A stretch of DNA of 64,000 nucleotides from an uncultured Pedobacter sp. (GTDB lineage: Bacteria > Bacteroidota > Bacteroidia > Sphingobacteriales > Sphingobacteriaceae): positions 62,001 to 126,000 of the forward strand of contig NZ_CAMLIG010000002.1 of the NCBI RefSeq assembly GCF_946480185.1, written 5' to 3'. Position numbers and translations under genes: made by a program. Under the pieces are notes generated by a model, which ran no database searches, had not been told where the DNA came from, and saw only the letters and a program-made list of their open reading frames with translations. Numbering within the stretch: the stretch's first letter is position 1; each line of letters begins with the position of its first letter. This document shows positions 38,638-48,128 of this stretch, in pieces.

Positions 38638-38685
38638 AGAGTCCACTGTCGGTTGTCCGAAGACCGCTGTCTTGCGAGTGACTCT
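38638..38685 (-). repeat. hairpin-forming repeat upstream of ilvC
   Basis: On the minus strand it begins AGAGTCACT and ends AGTGGACTCT (pairing with one bulge), with GCGGTCTTCGG inside. The block CGGACAACCGACAGTGGACT matches, with gaps, CGGACAAGCGACA...CAGCGGACTCT at 55263-55291, which likewise lies just upstream of a start codon (ribF). Confidence 0.65.
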
Positions 38686-38701
38686 GTTTTTTTATATTCG
38701 A

Positions 38702-39172
38702 CTATTTTTTTACTAATTTTCTTTGTGCCAATGCATAACCAAAGTGCATATTATCATGCCCTGAGGATGTGATTAAAACTTCTTCAATGCTATTCATCTC
38801 TGCACCGTAAGTACCTGTTGCAAAAGGTTTTGCTTCGTTAAACACTCCTTTTTTATAATCCTCTTGGATACTTTCTATTGTAGATATCGCCAACACTTTC
38901 AACTCGGCAATTTCCGCTTCAGTAATTTGACGTGATGGAACAGAGTCCTTCTTAAAATCGTCAAGGTATTTAATAGCAGAACCATTTTCCCAAATCCCGG
39001 TACGTATGTAGCAAAGCGCTGGAGTAGTTACCACGATATGACCAAAATTCCAGATGATGTTGTTTTTAAAACCTGCTGGAATTTCGTTTAGTTCTTCTAA
39101 ACTAAGCGAATCTATTAATTGAATAAATGCCTTGCGAGCTTGAATTGTAAAATTAAATATTTTCTCTGCCAT
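38702..39172 (-). CDS. DinB family protein
   Basis: 156-residue four-helix-bundle protein of the DinB superfamily. The likely metal-binding His residues are in the N-terminal half (IWNFGHIV) and in the C-terminal GHDNMHFGYAL pair. Related proteins are metal-dependent thiol S-transferases or have unknown roles. It lies 2 bp after ilvN and before ilvC, so it must be expressed with the branched-chain pathway. No link to that pathway is known to me. Confidence 0.82.
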   Translation of the reverse strand: MAEKIFNFTIQARKAFIQLIDSLSLEELNEIPAGFKNNIIWNFGHIVVTTPALCYIRTGIWENGSAIKYLDDFKKDSVPSRQITEAEIAELKVLAISTIESIQEDYKKGVFNEAKPFATGTYGAEMNSIEEVLITSSGHDNMHFGYALAQRKLVKK

Positions 39173-39174
39173 GC

Positions 39175-39777
39175 TTACATTGTAAATATCTTATCTCCTT
39201 TATTTAAGTATTGGTTTTCTACCACCTCCTCACTTGGTTCCAACCTTTCAAACTCGCGTAATTTAGCATGGAAACCATCGCTTGCTTTTATAATAGCTAC
39301 TCTTGCGCTTCTTACAAATTCAATTAGTCCGTATTGTTGTAACACTTTCACCAATTTATCTGTTTCCTCGCGATGGCCTGTAGTTTCAAAAACGGTATAA
39401 TCATTACGGATTACTACTGCTCTTGCGCCATGCTCACGCAATAAGCGCTCAACACTTACCTGCTCTGCAATAATATTAGTTGGCACTTTATATAATGCCA
39501 ATTCTTGCCAAATTACATCTTGGTTAGTGTTATAATAAACTTTTAACACCTCAACTTGCTTCTCTAACTGGCGGGCAACTTTCATTACCACTTCTTCGCT
39601 TTCAGTAATCACGATGTTGAAACGATGAATACCATCCACCTCTGATGGGGAAGTATTCAAGCTTTCGATATTTAGCTTTCTACGGCTAAAGATAATCGCA
39701 ATTCTATTAAGTAAACCAATTTGGTTTTCGGTATAAACTGTGATGTTATATTCCTGCTTCTCTATATTTGATTCCAT
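39175..39777 (-). CDS. ilvN: acetolactate synthase small (regulatory) subunit
   Basis: 200 residues. An N-terminal ACT domain (NITVYTENQIGLLNRIAIIFSRR-type, with N-I-E-S-L-N) binds valine for feedback inhibition of the large subunit; the C-terminal half matches ALS_ss_C. It follows ilvB by 30 bp. The length is a little above the 160-170 of many small subunits, as is common in this phylum. Confidence 0.94.
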   Translation of the reverse strand: MESNIEKQEYNITVYTENQIGLLNRIAIIFSRRKLNIESLNTSPSEVDGIHRFNIVITESEEVVMKVARQLEKQVEVLKVYYNTNQDVIWQELALYKVPTNIIAEQVSVERLLREHGARAVVIRNDYTVFETTGHREETDKLVKVLQQYGLIEFVRSARVAIIKASDGFHAKLREFERLEPSEEVVENQYLNKGDKIFTM

Positions 39778-39807
39778 TTTAAAATCAATTAATTTTTTAG
39801 GATTGGA

Positions 39808-41553
39808 CTATTTTAATCTGATTTCGCTTACGCTACAACCTTGTGGCACCATCGGGAAAACATTGTTTTCCTTTTTCACCATAATTTCTAAAAGGTAAGA
39901 ACCTTTATGGTTGAGCATTGTTGATAAAGCATTTACCACCTCAGAGCGCTCAGAGATTCTTTGTCCGTCGATGTAATAAGCTTTAGCTAAAGCTACAAAA
40001 TCAGGACTTTTTATATCCACAAATGAATATCTTTTATCATTAAACAACTCCTGCCACTGACGAACCATTCCTAAAAATTGGTTGTTTAGGATGATGATTT
40101 TCACATCAATACCAGTTTGCATAATAGTTCCCAACTCTTGCAAAGTCATTTGGAAACCGCCATCGCCAATAATGGCAACCACCGCTTTATCTGGTGCGCC
40201 AAATTTAGCGCCGATAGAAGCTGGCAAAGCAAAACCCATGGTACCTAAACCACCGCTGGTAATATTGCTACGCGTATTATTAAACTTTGCATAACGGCAA
40301 GCCACCATTTGGTGCTGACCAACATCCGTTACAATAATTGCGTCTCCTTTAGTCAGTTGGTTTAATTGATTGATGATTTCGCCCATAGAAAGCTCGCCTT
40401 CTGTGGGATTGATTTCAGCATCAATACATTGCTCCATTTCCTGCTTGTCAAAATCTCTGAACTTTTGCAACCATTCTGTATGAGATTTTTTATCAACCAA
40501 CTCGGTTAATATCGGTAACGTTTCTTTACAATCGCCCCAAACAGGAATAGTTGTTTTTACATTTTTATCAATCTCCGCAGGGTCAATATCTAGGTGAATT
40601 ACCTTCGCTTGTTTAGCATATTTATCTAAACGACCGGTTACACGGTCATCAAAACGCATCCCAATGGCAATTAAAACATCACATTCGTTGGTTAAAACAT
40701 TTGGTCCGTAATTACCATGCATCCCCAACATCCCCACGTTTAATGGATGGTCTGTTGGAATAGCACCAGCACCTAAAATAGTCCAGGCAGATGGAATTCC
40801 AGCTTTCTCAACAAAAGCTTTAAACTCCTGTTCTGCATTACCTAATAAAATTCCCTGTCCAAATAACACAAACGGTTTTTTAGCGGAATTAATTAAATCG
40901 GCAGCTTCTTGTACATAGCTTTTTCTAACTACAGGCTTTGGCTTATAGCTACGGATATGCTCACATTTTTTATAACCAAAATATTCGGTTAACTGAATCT
41001 GGGCATTTTTAGTAATATCCACCAAAACGGGGCCCGGTCTGCCGGTTCTTGCAATGTAAAAAGCCTTTGCCAAAACCTCTTCAATTTCCGAAGCGTCTGT
41101 TACCTGGTAATTCCATTTGGTAACAGGTGTAGTAATGTTGATGACATCAGTTTCCTGAAAAGCATCAGTACCTAAAAGATGTGCAAAAACTTGCCCCGTA
41201 ATACAAACCATTGGTGTACTATCAATCTGCGCATCTGCTAAACCAGTCACCAAGTTAGTAGCACCCGGACCGCTGGTTGCAAACACCACACCTACTTTTC
41301 CAGAGGTACGGGCATAACCTTGTGCCGCATGTGTTGCGCCTTGCTCATGACGTACCAAAATATGATTTAAGGCTTCTTTATAATCATAAAGCGCATCGTA
41401 GATAGGCATAATTGCTCCTCCCGGATAACCAAAAACAGTATCAACGCCTTCTTCAATCAGTCCGTTCAACAAAATTTGCGAACCACTTAATGTTGCTACG
41501 GCTTTTGGCTTTTGCGCTTCGGTTTTATTTTCTTTCATTTCAAGAGTATCCAT
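39808..41553 (-). CDS. ilvB: acetolactate synthase large (catalytic) subunit
   Basis: Thiamine-diphosphate enzyme making acetolactate from two pyruvates, or acetohydroxybutyrate from pyruvate and 2-oxobutyrate. 581 residues in three domains. The catalytic Glu is in RHEQGATHAAQGYAR, FAD-binding GMLGMHGNYG lies in the middle, and the TPP/Mg motif starts IGDGGFQM and ends at LNNQFLGMVRQWQ. The first about 20 residues are a poorly conserved extension. Confidence 0.96.
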   Translation of the reverse strand: MDTLEMKENKTEAQKPKAVATLSGSQILLNGLIEEGVDTVFGYPGGAIMPIYDALYDYKEALNHILVRHEQGATHAAQGYARTSGKVGVVFATSGPGATNLVTGLADAQIDSTPMVCITGQVFAHLLGTDAFQETDVINITTPVTKWNYQVTDASEIEEVLAKAFYIARTGRPGPVLVDITKNAQIQLTEYFGYKKCEHIRSYKPKPVVRKSYVQEAADLINSAKKPFVLFGQGILLGNAEQEFKAFVEKAGIPSAWTILGAGAIPTDHPLNVGMLGMHGNYGPNVLTNECDVLIAIGMRFDDRVTGRLDKYAKQAKVIHLDIDPAEIDKNVKTTIPVWGDCKETLPILTELVDKKSHTEWLQKFRDFDKQEMEQCIDAEINPTEGELSMGEIINQLNQLTKGDAIIVTDVGQHQMVACRYAKFNNTRSNITSGGLGTMGFALPASIGAKFGAPDKAVVAIIGDGGFQMTLQELGTIMQTGIDVKIIILNNQFLGMVRQWQELFNDKRYSFVDIKSPDFVALAKAYYIDGQRISERSEVVNALSTMLNHKGSYLLEIMVKKENNVFPMVPQGCSVSEIRLK

Positions 41554-41626
41554 AATCTCTTATTTATTTTTTTGTTTGAAACCAATTCTTTCAACTCATC
41601 ATCACAATTTGCGATGGTCATTTTAA

Positions 41627-43306
41627 CTAATCTTCATCAGTAACACAACCTTCTGTCGCGTTTTTAACTAGCTTAAAGTATTTGTATAAAACGCCACTTT
41701 TAACCGGAGGTTCTGGTTGTTTCCATTCTTTTCTTCTATTCGCCAGCTCTTCATCAGAAACTAAAACATTCATGGTGTTTTTTGTTGCATCAATCTCAAT
41801 CATATCACCTTCATTAATCAGGGCAATATTTCCGCCTTCAAATGCTTCTGGAACAATATGTCCAACTACGAATCCGTGAGTTCCTCCAGAAAAACGGCCA
41901 TCGGTAATTAATGCTACAGAAGCACCTAAACCTGCCCCAAAAATTGCTGAAGTTGGTTTTAACATTTCCGGCATGCCTGGTCCACCTTTTGGCCCGCAAT
42001 ACCTAATTACTACCACATCTCCAGCTTTCACTCTACCTGATGAAATTCCGTCAATCAATTCAAACTCACCGTTAAAAACTCTGGCCGGACCAGTAAATCT
42101 CTCCCCTTCTTTACCTGATATTTTGGCCACACTACCTTGTTGGGCAATGTTACCATAAAGCATCTGTAAATGGCCGGTAGCTTTTATCGGTTTTTCTAAA
42201 GGACGAATCACATTTTGAGCATCAAAATCTAAATCAACAGCTTCGGCAACATTTTCTGCTACGGTTTTACCAGTTACGGTTAAACAATCGCCATAGATTA
42301 ATCCCTTTTTCAAGAGATATTTCATTACTGCCGGAGTTCCGCCAATATCATGAACATCTTCCATCATGTATTTCCCGCTTGGTTTCAAATCGGCAATTAC
42401 AGGTGTTTTATCACTAATATCTTGGAAATCTTGGATGCTTAAATCAACGCCTATAGATTTTGCCATAGCCACCATGTGTAAAACTGCATTTGTTGAGCCG
42501 CCTAAAACCATAATCACCACCATTGCATTATGGAATGCTTTGCGGGTCATGATATCACTAGGTTTGATATCTTTTTCCAAAAGGATTTTGATGTATTTTC
42601 CGGCTTCTAAACACTCATCTTTTTTCTCCTGACTTAATGCAGGGTAAGAAGAACTGTAAGGCAAACTCATTCCTAATGCTTCAATTGCAGACGACATGGT
42701 ATTTGCAGTGTACATTCCCCCACAGGCACCAGCACCGGGACAAGCATGCTCAATTACACCTTGATAATCTTCATCACTGATATTACCCGCCAATTTTTGT
42801 CCTAAAGCTTCAAAAGCCGAAACAATATTCAAAGATTGGCCTTTATAGTGCCCTGAGTGGATACTACCACCGTAAACCATGATAGATGGACGGTTTAAAC
42901 GAGCCATGGCCATAATAGAACCTGGCATATTTTTATCGCAACCGGGGATGGTAATTACGCCATCGTAAAAATGACCAGCGCAAACAGCTTCGATAGAATC
43001 GGCAATTAAATCACGCGACACCAAAGAATAACGCATCCCTGTTGTGCCGTTTGTTAGGCCATCGCTAATTCCTATCGTATTAAAAGTTAAACCGACTAAA
43101 TTGTTATTCCAAATCCCTTTTTTAACAATCGCAGCCAAATCATTAAGGTGCATATTACAAGTGTTACCATCGTAACCCATGCTAGCAACGCCAATTTGTG
43201 CTTTATCTAAATCTTCTGTGGTTAAACCCAAACCATATAACATTGCTTGGGTAGCAGGCTGTGTTTTATCCTGCGTAAAAACTTTACTGTATTTATTTAA
43301 TTCCAT
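41627..43306 (-). CDS. ilvD: dihydroxy-acid dehydratase
   Basis: Fe-S dehydratase that turns dihydroxy acids into 2-oxoisovalerate and 2-oxo-3-methylvalerate. 559 residues, usual length. Cluster-ligand cysteines are in GCDKNMPGS and in the [14 protein letters not shown] block. The C-terminal [18 protein letters not shown] signature is present. Its ATG overlaps the ilvE stop by one base (TAATG), so the two are translationally coupled. Confidence 0.96.
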   Translation of the reverse strand: MELNKYSKVFTQDKTQPATQAMLYGLGLTTEDLDKAQIGVASMGYDGNTCNMHLNDLAAIVKKGIWNNNLVGLTFNTIGISDGLTNGTTGMRYSLVSRDLIADSIEAVCAGHFYDGVITIPGCDKNMPGSIMAMARLNRPSIMVYGGSIHSGHYKGQSLNIVSAFEALGQKLAGNISDEDYQGVIEHACPGAGACGGMYTANTMSSAIEALGMSLPYSSSYPALSQEKKDECLEAGKYIKILLEKDIKPSDIMTRKAFHNAMVVIMVLGGSTNAVLHMVAMAKSIGVDLSIQDFQDISDKTPVIADLKPSGKYMMEDVHDIGGTPAVMKYLLKKGLIYGDCLTVTGKTVAENVAEAVDLDFDAQNVIRPLEKPIKATGHLQMLYGNIAQQGSVAKISGKEGERFTGPARVFNGEFELIDGISSGRVKAGDVVVIRYCGPKGGPGMPEMLKPTSAIFGAGLGASVALITDGRFSGGTHGFVVGHIVPEAFEGGNIALINEGDMIEIDATKNTMNVLVSDEELANRRKEWKQPEPPVKSGVLYKYFKLVKNATEGCVTDED

Positions 43307-44196
43307 TATATAATTACTTCAAAACTTAACTTATCTAAAACAAGGCTTTTATAAACCCTTTGGATATTTGCGCCCAAACTTAAATCAAACGCAAGCGGAA
43401 AGACTCGGTCATCCAAAGATTTAATCCCGATAATCTCTACGGCAGTACCACAGGCAAATGCACTTTCGGCATTTCTAAATTCCTCTGCTGTAATATTTTT
43501 CTCTTCCACCTCTATATCTAGTTGCTCCGCAATTTTAATTACAGTAGCCCTGGTAATACCCGGCATAATATTATTTTTCAACGGCGTAAATAGTTTTCCG
43601 TCTTTTTCCATGAAAATATTTGCCGAAGTGGTTTCTGTTACAAAACCATTTACATCTAACAAAATCGCTTCATCAAAACCTTTTCGTTTTGCTTCGGAAA
43701 TTGCCATTACTGAATTAATGTAATTCCCTGTTATTTTGGCCCGAACCGGAATAGCATTAGGTGTAGGTTTTTCAAATGAAGAAATACAAGTTTTCAACAA
43801 TTTGTCTCCATAAAATGCATCCCACTGCCAAGCCGTTATAATTAGCTGAGACTTTTCTGATGTCACCATTGACATATCAGTGCCTGCAAAAACTAAGGGA
43901 CGAACGTATGCGTTTTTTAAATTATTTAATTCCAATAACGTATAGGTATCAGCAACCAGCTGGTTAATATCCCAATGAAAAGGCAAACCAATCTGTTCGC
44001 AAGAAAACTTTAAACGCTCAAAGTGATCCTTGACTTTAAAAAGCTTTACACCATTTAGTGTCTGGTAAGATCTGATTCCTTCAAAAGCGCCAAATCCATA
44101 ATGGATAGTTTGGCTAAAAAAATCAATTCCAGCCTCGGTGGCTTTAACAAAAGCGCCGTCTTTGTAAATGATTTTATCTCCTTTAAAACTTTCCAT
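43306..44196 (-). CDS. ilvE: branched-chain amino acid aminotransferase
   Basis: PLP-dependent transaminase for the last step to Val, Ile and Leu. 296 residues, class IV fold. Motifs: [13 protein letters not shown], the PLP-Lys region [15 protein letters not shown] (preceded by the Arg), [27 protein letters not shown], and the GITRATVI phosphate-binding turn. First structural gene of the operon, placed directly behind the leader attenuator, so it is the first to respond to aminoacyl-tRNA levels. Confidence 0.95.
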   Translation of the reverse strand: MESFKGDKIIYKDGAFVKATEAGIDFFSQTIHYGFGAFEGIRSYQTLNGVKLFKVKDHFERLKFSCEQIGLPFHWDINQLVADTYTLLELNNLKNAYVRPLVFAGTDMSMVTSEKSQLIITAWQWDAFYGDKLLKTCISSFEKPTPNAIPVRAKITGNYINSVMAISEAKRKGFDEAILLDVNGFVTETTSANIFMEKDGKLFTPLKNNIMPGITRATVIKIAEQLDIEVEEKNITAEEFRNAESAFACGTAVEIIGIKSLDDRVFPLAFDLSLGANIQRVYKSLVLDKLSFEVII

Positions 44197-44221
44197 GTAG
44201 CCTACTTTCTAATTTTATCAT

Positions 44222-44253
44222 AAAAAAAACGCCTTCTTTACGGAAGGCGTTTT
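44222..44253 (-). terminator. attenuator terminator of the ilv-leu operon
   Basis: On the minus strand AACGCCTTC and GAAGGCGTT form a 9-bp perfect stem (two more A-T pairs outside) over a six-base loop and end in eight T. It stands between the leader peptide stop and ilvE, 25 bp before the ilvE ATG. Confidence 0.9.
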
Positions 44254-44293
44254 CTGGTATTTTATTTTATTAATTTACACACGCCTTCCTTTT
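44241..44293 (-). promoter_or_regulatory. antiterminator pairing of the ilv-leu leader
   Basis: The 5' arm of the terminator, read on the minus strand as ACGCCTTCC (44242-44250), is also perfectly complementary to GGAAGGCGT (44281-44289), which lies in the last codons of the leader peptide gene. The two pairings exclude each other. A ribosome stalled at Ile/Leu/Val codons leaves GGAAGGCGT free and prevents termination. One reaching the stop codon covers it and lets the terminator form. Confidence 0.8.
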
Positions 44294-44347
44294 ACCGCCG
44301 ATAACCAGCAAGATAATAGTGAGAGGAATAATGACGATTAATAACAT
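44270..44347 (-). CDS. leader peptide of the ilv-leu operon (25 residues)
   Basis: An ATG-TAA ORF of 25 codons. Of residues 2-16, 13 of 15 are Ile, Leu or Val (six Ile, five Leu, two Val; the others are Pro and Thr); a basic tail KRKACVN follows. The tail codons contain the antiterminator strand. No Shine-Dalgarno site, as usual here. The coding content, the position upstream of ilvE and the matching hairpins together identify it as a sensor of charged branched-chain tRNAs rather than a functional protein. Confidence 0.85.
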   Translation of the reverse strand: MLLIVIIPLTIILLVIGGKRKACVN

Positions 44348-44383
44348 ATCAAATGAAATTTTAAAACTGTTTCGTTTACAAAA

Positions 44384-44414
44384 ACAAGATAGGGTATCAA
44401 ACTTTATGTATCAA
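44384..44414 (-). promoter_or_regulatory. candidate promoter of the ilv-leu operon
   Basis: On the minus strand TTG (44412-44414), 20 bp, then TATCTTGT (44384-44391), which matches TAnnTTTG at six of eight positions. It would give a leader of about 35 bases before the leader peptide ATG. The rest of the 44348-44691 gap holds only AT-rich sequence and the atpC terminator. Confidence 0.35.
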
Positions 44415-44641
44415 TAGAAAAATAAAATAGTTTTAAAAAAAATTATATTCCATAAAACAGCTCCAAACAAAATATAATTCCATCTGAATACCCTTATTTA
44501 AGCTATAATTTCCAATTATTTATACCGAACAACGAATCGGTATTTGGTATGCGAAGACTTTTCAAATTTTCAACCAGCTAAATTCTGCCTAAAATTTAAA
44601 AATTGGCCTTAAGATTTATTAAAACTTCTGAAAATCGGCAT

Positions 44642-44673
44642 AAAAAAAGCCAGTACTTTCGCACTGGCTTTTT
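44642..44673 (-). terminator. intrinsic terminator after atpC
   Basis: AAAAAGCCAGT and ACTGGCTTTTT pair over an eight-base loop; on the minus strand seven T follow. It insulates the atpDC unit from the ilv leader. Confidence 0.9.
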
Positions 44674-44691
44674 AGTAAAATATAATAGCAG

Positions 44692-44940
44692 TTAGTTCTC
44701 GCGAACACCCTCGGCTAAAACAATCACTTTATTATTAATCACTTCTACTACACCGCCTTTTGTATAAAAATGCTGTTCTTTTCCGTTTCCTCTGATTACC
44801 ACTTTTCCGTTATCCAAAGTTGAGATAATTGGAGCGTGGTTATTTAAAATTTCAAAAGAACCTTGAGTACCGGGAACAGTTACAGAAGTAACTTCTCCTT
44901 CAAAAATCTTTTTGTCTGGTGTTAATATTTCTAAATTCAT
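44692..44940 (-). CDS. atpC: ATP synthase F1 epsilon subunit
   Basis: 82 residues, only the N-terminal beta-sandwich domain (LEILTPDKKIFEGEVTSVTVPG-type start, HAPIISTL in the middle). The C-terminal helical hairpin that inhibits rotation in longer epsilon subunits is missing, as commonly seen in this phylum. 73 bp behind atpD, with a TATTGAGT inverted repeat between them. The other F0F1 genes are not in the window. Confidence 0.93.
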   Translation of the reverse strand: MNLEILTPDKKIFEGEVTSVTVPGTQGSFEILNNHAPIISTLDNGKVVIRGNGKEQHFYTKGGVVEVINNKVIVLAEGVREN

Positions 44941-44945
44941 TTTTA

Positions 44946-45003
44946 GTATTGGGTATTGAGTATTAAGTATTGAGTTATGTTCTCATTACTCAATACTCAT
45001 ATC
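44946..45003. repeat. TATTGAGT repeat and hairpin between atpD and atpC
   Basis: GGTATTGAGTATTAAGTATTGAGT is followed by ACTCAATACTCA, so three direct TATTGAGT-like units face an inverted one. The stem could pause or process the atpDC mRNA. Confidence 0.6.
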
Positions 45004-45013
45004 TAACATCCTC

Positions 45014-46525
<1,512 letters not shown>

Positions 46526-46587
46526 TTATGGTATTTTTTTGAAATCCCTTGTTTTATAGCCTGTTAGGGCTTTTTTGTTTGAGGTTG

Positions 46588-46617
46588 CAAAATTACGTTT
46601 TATTAGTTAAAATCAAA
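46588..46617 (-). promoter_or_regulatory. promoter of atpDC
   Basis: On the minus strand TTTG (46614-46617), an 18-bp spacer, then TAATTTTG (46588-46595), a full match to the Bacteroidota consensus. The mRNA leader is about 60 bases and contains a small AGCC/GGCT hairpin. Confidence 0.75.
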
Positions 46618-46782
46618 CATGATTTTTTAAAATTTTTCTAGTGATTTTAAAAAAAGTGTAGTTCGCTATTTACAATCCTCTCGTCAAAAGTTTGGCACCA
46701 ACTTTATACTGTTTTCTTGGCTTTAATGATCTTTATCATTTTAGAATAAAATACTACATATTATTCTTCCATTTAATATTTA

Positions 46783-46829
46783 AATTTATTATGTTAGCAT
46801 AATAAATTACTATGCTTACATAATAAATT
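46783..46829 (+). promoter_or_regulatory. operator-like repeats upstream of the FadL-type gene
   Basis: AATTTATTATG (46783-46793) and CATAATAAATT (46798-46808) form a perfect 11-bp inverted repeat with a 4-bp spacer. A second CATAATAAATT lies at 46819-46829, exactly 21 bp (two helical turns) further. The cluster sits 58-104 bp before the start codon, where a regulator would act. Part of a 364-bp divergent gap with atpD that holds no gene. Confidence 0.55.
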
Positions 46830-46886
46830 AAAAGATCATAGTAAAGCCATTTAAACCAATTAATTAATCCATTAAGAAAAACTCTT

Positions 46887-48107
46887 ATGATAAAAAAAAT
46901 CCTATTGGGGGCCTGCCTTGCAATGCCCGCCACAATTTTTGCACAGGGCTTCCAAGTAAACTTACAGGGGCAAAAACAAATTGGCATGGCTGGTGCCGGT
47001 GTAGGTACAGTAATGGACGGCTCGTCTATCTTTTTTAACCCTGGAGCGGTTAGCATGTTAAAAGACAATGAGGTTAATTTGGGCGTTAGCCCGCTACTTT
47101 TTAAATCGGCATTTTTAAAGTCTGGCTCTTCAACGGTTGAAAATAATAAAAACGAGATTGCGCCACCTTTTGAAGCATACGCTGTTTGGGGACCGAAATC
47201 TGGCAAATACAAACTGGGAATTGGTGCTTATACACCTTTTGGAGGCTTAGTTAACTGGGGAGACCAGTGGTCAGGTAAATATTCATTAATATCACTTAAC
47301 CTAAAAGCTATTTATATCCAGCCTACGGTAAGTATTAAAATCACCGATAACATTGGTTTCGGAGCAGGTTTTGTTTATAACCATGGAGACGTTAATTTGC
47401 AAAAAGCAGTTGCCATAACGCAATCTAACGGACAAGATAGCAAGGCTACCTTAAAAGGTACAGGTGAAGGGTACGGATGGAATGCCGGGCTATACTTTAA
47501 AACGCTTTCTGGAATTACTATTGGAGTTACACACCGTTCTAAAGTAAATACTAAATTGAATAATGGAGACGCCATATTTGACTTTCCTTCAAGTATTCCT
47601 GCAGCAGGCTTACCCACCAAATTCAACGCCGAGTTACCTTTGCCGGCTACCACAAGTTTAGGATTCGGATTTTATCCAGGTGCAAAAACTACTGTTGCAT
47701 TTGATATCAACTGGGTACATTGGAGCGTTTATAAAGATTTGGCATTTGACTACAACAATAATCTAGTAGTGCCAGACACCAAATCGCCAAGAAATTACAA
47801 AGATGGGGCTTCTTTAAAATTAGGAATTAACCAGCAACAGACAGAAAAATTGGCTTTAAGAGCAGGTATTGGTTATGCGTTTACGCCTGTTAAAGACGGC
47901 TATGTTACTCCGGAAGCACCAGATGCCAACAGGTTAATACTATCTGCAGGTTTGGGTTATAACGTTTCTAAAAAATTCGTGGTTGATTTATCTTTCCTTT
48001 ATGAAGCGGTAAAAGAAAGAACTCAAACTAATATGGAGAGTAATTTAGCAGGCACATTTAAAACCCACGTTTATATCCCCGGAATTGGTGTATCATATAA
48101 ATTTTAA
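46887..48107 (+). CDS. FadL/OmpP1-type outer membrane transporter
   Basis: 406 residues with a signal peptide (about 1-20, ACLAMPATIFAQ). The mature start GFQVNLQGQKQIGMAGAGVG is the hatch region typical of FadL family channels for hydrophobic compounds, followed by FFNPGAVSML and a series of beta strands ending in an aromatic (GVSYKF). Followed after 21 bp by an SGNH lipoprotein gene, suggesting hydrolysis and uptake of a lipid substrate. Operator-like repeats lie upstream. Confidence 0.9.
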   Translation: MIKKILLGACLAMPATIFAQGFQVNLQGQKQIGMAGAGVGTVMDGSSIFFNPGAVSMLKDNEVNLGVSPLLFKSAFLKSGSSTVENNKNEIAPPFEAYAVWGPKSGKYKLGIGAYTPFGGLVNWGDQWSGKYSLISLNLKAIYIQPTVSIKITDNIGFGAGFVYNHGDVNLQKAVAITQSNGQDSKATLKGTGEGYGWNAGLYFKTLSGITIGVTHRSKVNTKLNNGDAIFDFPSSIPAAGLPTKFNAELPLPATTSLGFGFYPGAKTTVAFDINWVHWSVYKDLAFDYNNNLVVPDTKSPRNYKDGASLKLGINQQQTEKLALRAGIGYAFTPVKDGYVTPEAPDANRLILSAGLGYNVSKKFVVDLSFLYEAVKERTQTNMESNLAGTFKTHVYIPGIGVSYKF

Positions 48108-48128
48108 ACATCCTTTAGCAAATAAAAC

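Noticed and set aside
46561..46586. AGCC/GGCT hairpin followed by six T on the plus strand
   Set aside because: No plus-strand gene ends there; it is in the atpDC leader on the other strand and the stem is only four pairs.
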